DNA from: Gemmatimonadota bacterium
GTDB taxonomy: Bacteria; Gemmatimonadota; Gemmatimonadetes; Palauibacterales; Palauibacteraceae
NCBI GenBank assembly: GCA_020351855.1
Contig: CP070670.1
Location: 492,327 to 552,666, forward strand
Reading direction: 5' to 3'
Length of the DNA: 60,340 bases
How positions within the stretch are numbered: position 1 is the stretch's first letter; each line of letters opens with the position of its first letter. A model generated the notes under the pieces. The model made no database searches. It had not been told where the DNA came from and worked only from the letters and a program-made list of their open reading frames with translations. The translations under genes were made by a program, and so were the position numbers. Of this stretch, positions 1 to 8,500 are shown piece after piece.

Positions 1-142
1 CCGGCTGGATCGAGAGGGTCACGCCGCGCACGGCCTGTACCTCTTCCGGTTCCTGCTCGAACACCTTCCAGACCTCATCCGTGCGCACCGCGGCGCCCGT
101 TGCGCGGGCGTTGCCGCCACCCTCGCTGCGAGGCTCAGCCAT
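1..142 (-). CDS. ABC transporter ATP-binding protein, N-terminal fragment (cut by window edge)
   Basis: Only the first 47 codons are in the window, read leftward from an ATG at 142. The translated start contains VWKVFE, then EVQAVRGVTLSI, which is the usual first strand and 'aLrgVsl.i' segment of LolD/MacB-type ATPases just before the Walker A loop; the loop itself lies outside the window. The ATG overlaps the stop of the upstream permease by one base (TGATG), so it is the third or fourth cistron of a tightly coupled operon. By context it should energise the two FtsX-type permeases next to it. Family is inferred from a short stretch and operon context. Confidence 0.75.
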   Translation of the reverse strand, partial: MAEPRSEGGGNARATGAAVRTDEVWKVFEQEPEEVQAVRGVTLSIQP

Positions 143-1416
143 CATCGTTCGAACTTCATCGCCTCCGCCACATCGATGCGTGTGGCCCGGTAGGCGGGAT
201 AGAGGGAAGCCAAGGTTCCCACGAGCAGAATGAACACCAGGCCCTGGACCACCCGGGCCGTTCTGAATAGCGGGACGATGACAGGATCGAGCACGACGCC
301 CGAAAAGGTCCAGTCCTCCTGCCAGGTGAAAGAGATGTCGAGCCCGTCCCGCCAGAAGAACCAGGTGATGAAGAGGCCGGCGCCGATACCGACGAGTCCA
401 CTCAGCACGGTGAGCACGACGCCTTCGGCCATGACCAGCGCGCCCGTCTGCCCGGGGGTGAATCCCAGAGCCTGAAGCACGCCGAACTCGCGGTGGCGGT
501 ACAGCACGGACATCAGAATCGTGTTCACGATCGCCAGGCCGATGATTCCGAAGGTGATTCCCTGGAACAGATAGTTGCCCAGGTCATCGACCTTCACCGC
601 CGCATCGAGCTCCGGCATCGCCTCTCGCCAGGTGAGGACCGAGACATCGCCCGCGGCGATCGGGGCCGCCAGCGCGTCCCGCAGCTGTCTCGTGATGCCG
701 GAGACCGCACGGCTCCGGTCGACTACGACTGCAAGAGTCGTTACGGCGTCGTCGGCCTTGAGCCAGCTTCCGGCCGTTCCGAGCGGGATATGTACGGTCC
801 CCTGATCCACTTCGGGGATCCCGGTGCGGAATACGCCGACGACGCGCGCGAGCTGACCGGCAATCTCCCCTTCGGCATCCTGCGCGGTCAGGACCAGCCT
901 CGACCCGGGGTCGACCTCAAGCTGTTCGGCGAGACGCACGCCGATGTAGGCTGCCAGCCGGTCCTTCGGCTCCAGATAACGACCCTCGATCACCTTGTCG
1001 TCGAGAGTCGAGAAGCGGGCCTCGGCTGATGGATCCACCCCGATGACCTGAACCGGTCGGGCTCCGATCGGGGAGCTGGCGAGCGCCGAGCTGGCGAGCT
1101 TCGGTGCCATGTCCACCACGTGTTCGGCAATCCCCGACCGCCCCAGGGCCGAGCGCGCAGCGGCCAGGCTTCCGGGGCCGAGTCGATCGTCGATCTTACG
1201 GCTGATTCGATAATCGGGCGCCTGGATCGCGATGTGGCCGCTACCCGTGCGCACGCCCGATTCGATCCAGTCTTCGTGGGTCCCGTCTCCCAGAGAGACC
1301 GAGAAGATGAGCAGGCCACCCCCGACGATCATCGCCGCTGCGGTCAGCATGCTCCGCCTGGCTTGACGGCGCAGGTTGCGGAGCGCCAGCCGAGCCATCA
1401 GGAGGATGCGCGACAT
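142..1416 (-). CDS. FtsX-type ABC transporter permease (MacB/LolC-like), second copy
   Basis: A 424-residue inner-membrane permease. It starts MSRILLMARLALRNLRRQ, the typical basic N-terminus before TM1 (about residues 22-42), followed by a large periplasmic MacB-core-like domain (about 45-270) and three C-terminal TM helices of the FtsX fold (about 285-420), including the signature-like ILMSVLYRHREFGVLQALG. The ATG at 1416 overlaps the stop of the upstream permease (TGATG), which fixes the start although the frame stays open further upstream. Family members move lipoproteins, peptides or antibiotics, or act as mechanotransmitters; the LolA-like gene in this operon favours an envelope lipid or lipoprotein role (inference). 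Confidence 0.88.
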   Translation of the reverse strand: MSRILLMARLALRNLRRQARRSMLTAAAMIVGGGLLIFSVSLGDGTHEDWIESGVRTGSGHIAIQAPDYRISRKIDDRLGPGSLAAARSALGRSGIAEHVVDMAPKLASSALASSPIGARPVQVIGVDPSAEARFSTLDDKVIEGRYLEPKDRLAAYIGVRLAEQLEVDPGSRLVLTAQDAEGEIAGQLARVVGVFRTGIPEVDQGTVHIPLGTAGSWLKADDAVTTLAVVVDRSRAVSGITRQLRDALAAPIAAGDVSVLTWREAMPELDAAVKVDDLGNYLFQGITFGIIGLAIVNTILMSVLYRHREFGVLQALGFTPGQTGALVMAEGVVLTVLSGLVGIGAGLFITWFFWRDGLDISFTWQEDWTFSGVVLDPVIVPLFRTARVVQGLVFILLVGTLASLYPAYRATRIDVAEAMKFER

Positions 1417-2684
1417 CAGTCCCCTGCGAGCGTGTCGGCGGGGGGGAGCCGCGCTGCCCGCGCTGCCGGATAGAGGGCGGCAAGCAGCGCCGTAAGGACG
1501 AGCGCACCCCCTGCCCAGAGGGCGCTGGACGGGTCGTATTCCACGCGGAGGACGGGCCTGATCAGCGCGCCGAACATCGTGAAGTCCCCGTACAGCCAGC
1601 CCAGATCCGGAGGGGCGGCATGCCACCAGATCAGCACCGGAACCGATATCAACGTGCCGGCCACCAGGCTGATCGCGCCCAAGGCCAGCGCCTCCCAGAG
1701 GATCGTCCGCAGCACGGAGAGCGGTGAGGCCCCGATCGCCATGAGGACCGCGAACTCCCTGCGTCGCTCGAAGGTGGCGAGGAGCATCGTGTTGGCGACA
1801 CCGAAGATCGCGATCGCGAACACGATCGCGATGACCACGACGCTCCACCCTTTCGCCAGCTGGGCGTAGTCGAGCATCTCCGGGCGGAGCTCGGTCCACG
1901 GCTGCACGGTCGCCCCCCCCGCCAGGGCCGCCACGCCCTCACCAAGCCGGCCGGCCGCGGCTCGCGCCTGCCATGGATCCGACGTTGCGGCAGCGATCTC
2001 GTGCACGCGTTCCGGCGCCAACGCGGTAAGCGCCTGTAGGGAACCGATGGGCAGCGCCGCATAGAGGGCGTCCAACTCGACCATGCCGCTGCGGAAGATG
2101 CCCGAGACCGTGAACAGGTCGTTGCCGAGCGAGCCATCGGCGGCCGGAGCCACGAGCACGACTTCGTCGCCCACGGCGACGGCGAGCTGGCGCGCCATCT
2201 CCTCTCCGATGAGGATCTCCCGCCTGTCCGGGCCTGGCGGGCGGCCGCGGACGATCCCGCGGAAGATCCGGCTGACGAGCGGCTCGAGCCGTGGATCGAC
2301 GCCCACCAGCATGCTTGCCGTGGTCGCCTCGCCGGAGCTGACCAATCCTCCCGCGTAGACCCGCGGTGCGGTCGCCTCTATCGCCGGGTCCGCCGCCACC
2401 GTCTGAAGCAAGGCCTCGATATCCGTGCCGGCCCGGCCCCCGATCGTCTCGTGGATACTGCGCTGTGGCAGGTAGTCCGCGGCATGAACCTGCAGCTGAC
2501 CCATCAGGAAGCCCGTGCCGTTGTCGATCATCTCCGCCGTCATCCCGGCGATCAGGCCGTTCATGAGGACGACGGCGAAATAGCCGAAGGCGAGCCCGGC
2601 CGCGGTGATCACCGTGCGCCGCCGGTTGCGGCCGAGGTTGCGCCAGCCGACCCGAATCCAAGGGCCCGAGGACCGGTCAGCCAT
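1416..2684 (-). CDS. FtsX-type ABC transporter permease (MacB/LolE-like), first copy
   Basis: A 422-residue permease with the same architecture as its downstream neighbour: N-terminal TM around residues 19-42 (TAAGLAFGYFAVVLMNG), a periplasmic domain to about 270, and three C-terminal TMs containing MLLATFERRREFAVLMAIG, the conserved FtsX loop. I chose the ATG at 2684 (MADRSSG, followed by VGWRNLGRNRRR) because it overlaps the upstream LolA-like gene by only 8 bases; a longer frame would run deep inside that gene. Two different FtsX permeases with one ATPase resembles LolC/LolE plus LolD. Substrate unknown. Confidence 0.87.
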   Translation of the reverse strand: MADRSSGPWIRVGWRNLGRNRRRTVITAAGLAFGYFAVVLMNGLIAGMTAEMIDNGTGFLMGQLQVHAADYLPQRSIHETIGGRAGTDIEALLQTVAADPAIEATAPRVYAGGLVSSGEATTASMLVGVDPRLEPLVSRIFRGIVRGRPPGPDRREILIGEEMARQLAVAVGDEVVLVAPAADGSLGNDLFTVSGIFRSGMVELDALYAALPIGSLQALTALAPERVHEIAAATSDPWQARAAAGRLGEGVAALAGGATVQPWTELRPEMLDYAQLAKGWSVVVIAIVFAIAIFGVANTMLLATFERRREFAVLMAIGASPLSVLRTILWEALALGAISLVAGTLISVPVLIWWHAAPPDLGWLYGDFTMFGALIRPVLRVEYDPSSALWAGGALVLTALLAALYPAARAARLPPADTLAGD

Positions 2685-3537
2685 CTCCCGCCTGCAGCGC
2701 GCGCAACGAGAAGAAGCTCTCATCGAGCCCGACATCGAACTCGAGCTCGGAATAGCGGACGATGGTGCTCTCCCCAAGCTTGTCATGCGGCACGATCTCC
2801 ATCCGCGCCGGAACGAGCCTCCCGCCCATCACCCGGTAATCTCCGAAGGTCAGCGTTCGCACCAGCGTTCCTTCCTCGTCGTAGTAGCGGGCCCAGGTCG
2901 GCATCAGCTCATCCTTGCGCACCTCGTACCGGATGAGTCCCCATACAACGGCTGCTTCGGGCTTCGGCGTGAGGGCGAACTCCCACACGTCGGTCCCGTC
3001 CCGCGATCCCTCGAAAGCGATCTCGATGTCGTAGTCGTCGACCAGGCGGCTCTCCTTCACGATGTCATCGTTGGTGAAGTGCGATCCCATCCAGGAGCCC
3101 ATCATGAGGGAGGCGGGGATCTTGATCGTGCGATCCACCCGCGGCAGGTAGTTCCAGATGTCGGAGCCGGCCTTGAGGGTTGCCGTGCCGGCCTCCTTGC
3201 GGGGGGCCGTGATCCGCGCCAGGGAATATTCGGTCCCGAGCGACCAGACCTCCATGGTGAGGGTCCGCTCCCAATGCTCGGTCACCACCTCCATGGTGGC
3301 CACGCCACGACTGGACTCTCCGCGGAGGATTCGATCCACCCGATCGATGATCTCCCGCGCCGTTTCCTGCGCGGAGGGATCCAAGGCACGCCCGAGAATG
3401 AGGACCGCCGCCACCACGCATGCCGGCGCGGTCATCGCGAACGGGCTCACCGTTGCCAAGAAAAGCCGCTGCCTGCTCTTGGAGGTGGACGTCCGCGCTA
3501 GGCGGGCCCTGCGTTGCATCATCACGTCCAACAACAT
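2677..3537 (-). CDS. LolA-like outer membrane lipoprotein-sorting protein
   Basis: About 286 residues. After a basic N-terminus and a hydrophobic stretch (TAPACVVAAVLIL) that should act as a signal segment, the mature part begins near AREIIDRVDRILRGESSRG and continues with LolA-fold features: TMEVVTEHWERTLTMEVWS, then SDIWNYLPRVDRTIKIPASL, GSHFTNDDI and a C-terminal FSLRALQ. This matches the 'outer membrane lipoprotein-sorting protein' relatives of LolA, a periplasmic hydrophobic-cargo carrier fold. The start is uncertain: ATGs at 3537, 3522, 3519 and 3435 are all possible and none has a clear Shine-Dalgarno sequence. It overlaps the first permease by 8 bases, so carrier and transporter are translationally linked. 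Confidence 0.82.
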   Translation of the reverse strand: MLLDVMMQRRARLARTSTSKSRQRLFLATVSPFAMTAPACVVAAVLILGRALDPSAQETAREIIDRVDRILRGESSRGVATMEVVTEHWERTLTMEVWSLGTEYSLARITAPRKEAGTATLKAGSDIWNYLPRVDRTIKIPASLMMGSWMGSHFTNDDIVKESRLVDDYDIEIAFEGSRDGTDVWEFALTPKPEAAVVWGLIRYEVRKDELMPTWARYYDEEGTLVRTLTFGDYRVMGGRLVPARMEIVPHDKLGESTIVRYSELEFDVGLDESFFSLRALQAGDG

Positions 3538-3620
3538 TCGTCCGCGGCCCCGTCCGATGCTGTCGGGAAACAGCAGCACTGAGTTGTGGGGAAACTCCGC
3601 CTTCGGGCAGCGATTACCGC

Positions 3621-5129
3621 TCAGGGAGGTGGCACCTCTCCGGTGACCCACTTGATGGTCGTCCCGGCCGGAATCGGGTCCGTCTCCCGCACGCCGTTGA
3701 TGAGCGAGAGCTCGGCGGCGGAGATCGGGGAAGGCCGTCCGGAGGCGAGCTCCTCGATGCTCGCGTAGCGTTCGAGGGTCAGAATCTGGATCCGCATCGG
3801 CTGGACTCCCAGGGCATCCGGATCCGTGAGCTCGCTGAATGAGCGAATGAAGCTTTGGACGTCGCGCGCGTAGTCGTTGAACCGCCCCAGGGCCGTGTAT
3901 CCGAGGATACGGTACGTGTGGCCGCCGTGGTCCACGAACGCCGCCATTCCCTCGAGCCTCCCCTGCGCCGTTTCGGCTTCGAAGTATCCTATGGTGGCGG
4001 GAAGTCCATGGATCCGTTCCCGAGTCTGCCAACCGACTCGCACGCCTTCCGTTGCGAAGAAGGCCCGGGCCGCGGCTGCGTGCCCTGAGACGTCCCCGAC
4101 GATCGTCAGCTGAACGATGGCGTCCTCCTGCGGGCTCCGGCCTCCGACCACGCTGGGCAGGTTCACCGTCTCCCAGCCGGCCGGGAAGCGGACGCGGAAG
4201 CGCAGCTCTGGATGCAGGAAGAGGGCGTCCCGGAAGAAGCCCTGTCGCGGGTCCTCGCCGTACACCAGGCCGTCGATCTGGTCGAGGTATTCCAACCGAG
4301 CAAGCCTCGAGCTGTCCAAGCGGGAGGACGGGATCGTGTCCACCAGCGCCTGCAGTCGCTTGATCCGGTCTGCCGAGCTCGGGTGCGTGGAGAGCCAGCT
4401 CGGAACCCCGCCGCCACCCGACATCTGCCCGATCCGACCGAGCTTCTCGTGCATCGTCACCGATTCCCGGACGTCGTAGTTCGCCCGTCCCGCATAGCGG
4501 ACGCCGAGCATGTCGCTCTGATGCTCGTCGTCGCGGCCGAAGCTGAGAAAGAGCACCTGCAGCCCGACGCTGGAGAGCCCCGAGTATCGGGCGACGTCCC
4601 GGCTGAGCATGGAGCCGACGGCCAGTCCGATTCCGGCCAGCTGGGCCCGGGAGATCTGCTCGACGCTGTGTCTCGCCGTGATGTGGCCGATCTCATGACC
4701 CAGCACGGCCGCCATCTCGGCCTCGGACGAGAAGTGTGCCATGATCCCACGCGTCAGGTATACGGGGCCGCCCGGCAGGGCGAACGCGTTGACGACGGGG
4801 TCATCGACGATCTGGAAGCTCCAGGGCAGGTCGGGTCGCTCCGACACGCCCGCCAGCGCGAGGCCCACACGCTCCACGTATGCCCGTAACACGGGGTCGT
4901 CGAGGAGGGGCATCTGCGCTTCGACCTCCTGCGCGTACTGCTTCCCCATCTGGATTTCCGCAGACTCGCTGACCAGCGAGAGCATCTTCTCGCCGGTGGC
5001 CGGATTCGTGGCGCAGGAGGTTGCAGCCGAGAGGGCGAGGCCGAGAAGCGAGCAGGTGGCCCGCCAGTGCTGGCGCGCCCGCCTTGTTCGAGGGAAGCTC
5101 CGACCGGGGAACGGGGAACGGGGTTCCAT
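3621..5129 (-). CDS. M48 family zinc metalloprotease, lipoprotein (BepA-like)
   Basis: A 502-residue envelope protease. The N-terminus is basic, then hydrophobic, and ends in a lipobox (SAATSC, Cys39), so it is probably a lipoprotein. The catalytic HEIGH motif is at 145-149, with the third zinc ligand in EHQSDMLG about 70 residues later, as in the EFQAD motif of the family. The C-terminal part (about 280-500) has an added domain ending in SLINGVRETD-PIPAGTTIKWV, which resembles the LysM-like tail of BepA/YfgC-type proteases. Such proteins act in periplasmic protein quality control. It lies 83 bases upstream of the LolA-like gene on the same strand. Confidence 0.9.
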   Translation of the reverse strand: MEPRSPFPGRSFPRTRRARQHWRATCSLLGLALSAATSCATNPATGEKMLSLVSESAEIQMGKQYAQEVEAQMPLLDDPVLRAYVERVGLALAGVSERPDLPWSFQIVDDPVVNAFALPGGPVYLTRGIMAHFSSEAEMAAVLGHEIGHITARHSVEQISRAQLAGIGLAVGSMLSRDVARYSGLSSVGLQVLFLSFGRDDEHQSDMLGVRYAGRANYDVRESVTMHEKLGRIGQMSGGGGVPSWLSTHPSSADRIKRLQALVDTIPSSRLDSSRLARLEYLDQIDGLVYGEDPRQGFFRDALFLHPELRFRVRFPAGWETVNLPSVVGGRSPQEDAIVQLTIVGDVSGHAAAARAFFATEGVRVGWQTRERIHGLPATIGYFEAETAQGRLEGMAAFVDHGGHTYRILGYTALGRFNDYARDVQSFIRSFSELTDPDALGVQPMRIQILTLERYASIEELASGRPSPISAAELSLINGVRETDPIPAGTTIKWVTGEVPPP

Positions 5130-5167
5130 GGATCAGCGGTTCGGTCGGCGGAAGGGACTCCGTCGGC

Positions 5168-5434
5168 TCAGCGGAACATCTCGGGGCTGATCTCGATGGA
5201 CACCTCGCTGATCCGGTCTACGGGCAGCCCTACCCGACGTGAAGCCTCGAGGATGAGCTCGGGGCTCGGAGCGTCGTATTCGCAGTATATCTTGCCCTCG
5301 GCCTCCGACACGTAGCTCCGTATCCATCTCAGTCCGGTCAGATCGGCTGCGACTTCCCTGGACAGGCGGGTGATCTCCTTCAGCCGGTCCATGGAGATCT
5401 CGTCGACGGTTCGCTCGACCATGAAACGTGGCAT
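5168..5434 (-). CDS. DUF4242 family small protein
   Basis: An 88-residue protein starting MPRFMVERTVDEISMDRL, with the ferredoxin-like alpha/beta pattern of DUF4242: a conserved start, then WIRSYVSEAEGKIYCEYDAPS in the middle. Characterised relatives include a Streptomyces nickel-binding protein, but function here is unknown. The ATG at 5434 is preceded by GGAGG at a 6-base spacing; a GTG two codons earlier abuts that site and is unlikely to be used. The gene sits between the giant kinase fusion and the M48 protease, same strand as both, and could be cotranscribed with either. Confidence 0.85.
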   Translation of the reverse strand: MPRFMVERTVDEISMDRLKEITRLSREVAADLTGLRWIRSYVSEAEGKIYCEYDAPSPELILEASRRVGLPVDRISEVSIEISPEMFR

Positions 5435-5509
5435 CAACACCCTCCGAAACGGTGGGGTAGTCGCTCGCCCGGCAGAAGTGCGGTCAGAAGAGACTGAGCC
5501 CTGCCGCAG

Positions 5510-8500
5510 CTACGGACGGGTACTGCGGCACGCATCCGCAAGTTCGGGGTCGGCCAGTTCTTCCGCAATCTGGGCCGCGGCACCCAAGAGCCGTTGGGCA
5601 TCCGGAGCGGAGCCGAGCTCGGCCTTGGCCCGGGCCAGGCGGACCATCATCCAGCCCTCGCCCAATCGATCGTCCAGCTCACGCCGCAGCTCGAGGGACT
5701 CCTCGAAGCGGGCTACGGCGGCCTCGAGGTCCCCCGCCTCCTGAGCCAGCTCGCCGATCACGGCGAGGCTGTGTGCCTGGAGCAAGCGTTCGCCCGTCAT
5801 GCGGTTGACCTCGAGCGCCTCCTCGAGGTTGGCGCGGGCTTCATCGACTTGGCCCATGTCGCGCAGGGTCACGCCGAGCGAATTCAGGATCAGGCCCGCA
5901 TGTACCCAGTCTTCCAGGTCCTTGTAGATGTGAAGCGCCCTTCGGTAGCTGTCGAGCGCCCGGTCGTGCTCCTGGCGCCGCCACGCCAGGATGGCCAAGG
6001 AGTTCAAGAGCGAGGCCTCTGCCGGGCGATCGCCGAGCCGTTGAGCGAGCGGAATGGCCCGCTCGTACAGGCGCAGTGCCTGCTTCGGATCCGTCCAGCG
6101 GGCCAGGCGCGCCAGGCCCCCGAGGGCTGCCAGCACTCGCGGATCGTCGTGGTATCGCTCGCCGAGGATCCGCACCCGATCCCAAGCGGCCTCTGCCTCC
6201 GCCCGGCGATCTTCGATCTCGAAGGCCTGGGCGACGGCCTGCCACATCACGGCTTCGGCCTCGCGGTCCCTCAGCTGCGCGAACGTCGTCGCGGCCTCCT
6301 CAAGGTGTGGGATGGCTTCCTTCGGTCGCCCCAAACCGATGAGCACCTCGCCGAGGACGCGCTCCCCCTGGGCGAGCGCCTCGGCACTGCCTGCCCGTCG
6401 GCTCACCGTCACGGCCTCGCGGTACAGCTCGAGAGTTTCCTCGATCCGGCCCTCCTGTAGCCGGATGTTCGCCAGCGCCATCAGGTGGTACGAACGCTGG
6501 ATCGCCGTCAACGATCCGCGGGCGTGGGAGGCGGCGCGATTGATGTACTGCAGCGCCTTCTGGTTGTCGCCGAGCGCCCGGTAGATGTTGCCGATGTTGT
6601 GGAGCACGTAGCTGAGCTTGGCGTCCAGGACGGCCGTGTTCTCGCCCTCGTACCGCTCGCGTACCTGGACCGCCTCCTCCAGGAAGCGAAGCGCCTCATC
6701 GTGCCGGCCGATCCCCTTGTAAAGGTTTCCGAGGTTGGAGAGCTCGAGCATCATGTTCTCGGCGTCTCCCAGCTCCCGGTCGATGGCGAGCGCCTGTTCC
6801 TGGAGCGCGATCGCCTCCTCGTTTCGTTCCTGATGCCAACGCAGGAGCCCGATGCTGCGGAGCGCGTTGCGCTCGGCCGCCCGGTCGCCGATCTGCCGTG
6901 CGACGTTGAGGGAGCTGCTGAGCTGGCGCTCTGCGTCCCGGTGCTGCCGGGTGAGCGTGAAGAGGTCGCCCTTCCGGAGGTGGGCCTCGGAGAGCCGCTC
7001 CGAGGGCCCCGACGGCTCGAGCAGGCGGATGAGCTGGTCGCAGATTCGCTGCTGGCGCTCCCGGAGTCCCAGCGTCTCGCAAAGGCGCTCCTGCTTGAAC
7101 AGGATACGCAGTCGGAGCTCGTCCTTGTCGTCGGGGGAGAGCAGCCTCTCCGCCGCGTCCAGCGTCTGATCGAGGAGGTCAAGAGCGTCGCCGAACTGGC
7201 TGAGCTCCTCGGCCCGCTCGGCGGCCTTCTGGCCGTAAAGCACTGCCTTCCAACCGATCCCGGCTGCCGTGTAGTGGAAGGCGAGTCGGGCGAAGTGCGG
7301 CTCCAGGCTCTCGGCGTTCAGCTGCTCGATCGCCTCCGCGACCTTCTGGTGCAGCTCCTTCTGTCGATGGCGCAGCAGACCGTCGTAGGCGACCTCCTGC
7401 ACCGGCGCGTGGGCGAACCGATAGGTGGCAGACGGAAGCACGCCGATCTGGTGAGCGAGGCCTCGTTCCCGAAGAGTGTGGAGGGCTTCCGGGAGGCCAG
7501 AGACATCCTCCAGCGTGCGCTCGAGAATCGCCTGCGAGAACTCGCGTCCTATGACCGCTGCATGGGTGACGACGAGCCGGGTGGGGGGATCGAGCGCGTC
7601 GAGCCGGGAGCGAATCACGCCCTGGACCGTTTCCGGGAGCTCGAGCGCCTCCGCTGGCCGGGCGAGGAGCGCCCGTGCGTCGCGAACGGCAACCACCCCG
7701 TCCTCGAGCAGGGTCCGCCCGATCTCCTGCAGGAAGAGCGGGTTCCCGCCCGTTCGTGAATGAAGGCGCTCGGCGAGTCCGGAAGGCAGGGTGTCGGCGC
7801 CCCATACGGAGCGCAGGATCTTCTCGGAATCCTCCGGGGTGAGCGGCCCCAGGTGAATGGGCAGATGGTGGACGGACGTCCCCCAGTCGAGATTGGCATC
7901 GGGTCGCGCCGTGACCACGAGGAGCAGGGGGTGCGCGCCTACCATCTCGGACAGTCGGCGGAGCACCTGCCGCGAGCCTTCGCCGGAGTGATGCCAGTTT
8001 TCCAGAAGCACGGCCAGCGGCTTGCTTCCCGCGTCCTCGGTCAAGAAGGTGCACAGCGCGTCCTGGATCGCGATTCTCTGTTGCTCTGGCTCCTGTTCCG
8101 GGACGGGCTCCCCGGCCGGCTCCAGTCCCAGCAACCGCATGAAATAGGGAAGGGAAGCCTCGAGCTGGGGAGAAATCGACAGAACGTGACGCCGAATCTC
8201 GTCCATGGGTGGCGCCGTGTTCGGCTCGATCCCGAGACGCTCGCGCAGCACCTCCACGAAGGGCCCGAAGGAGTGCCGGACAGCGCTCTCCGGGCACCGC
8301 CCGCCGAGGACACGTGCGGTGTCGGGAGCGATCGATTCTCGGAACTCACGGAGCAGGCGGCTCTTCCCCGTCCCCGCCTCGCCCACGACGCTGACAAGGC
8401 AACCGGTACCGCGCCGCGCCTCCGAGCACGCGTGCTCGAGCAGTGCGAGTTCCCTTTCCCGACCGACGAAAGCCGTGAGTGTCTCCGGCACCTCGGCCGG

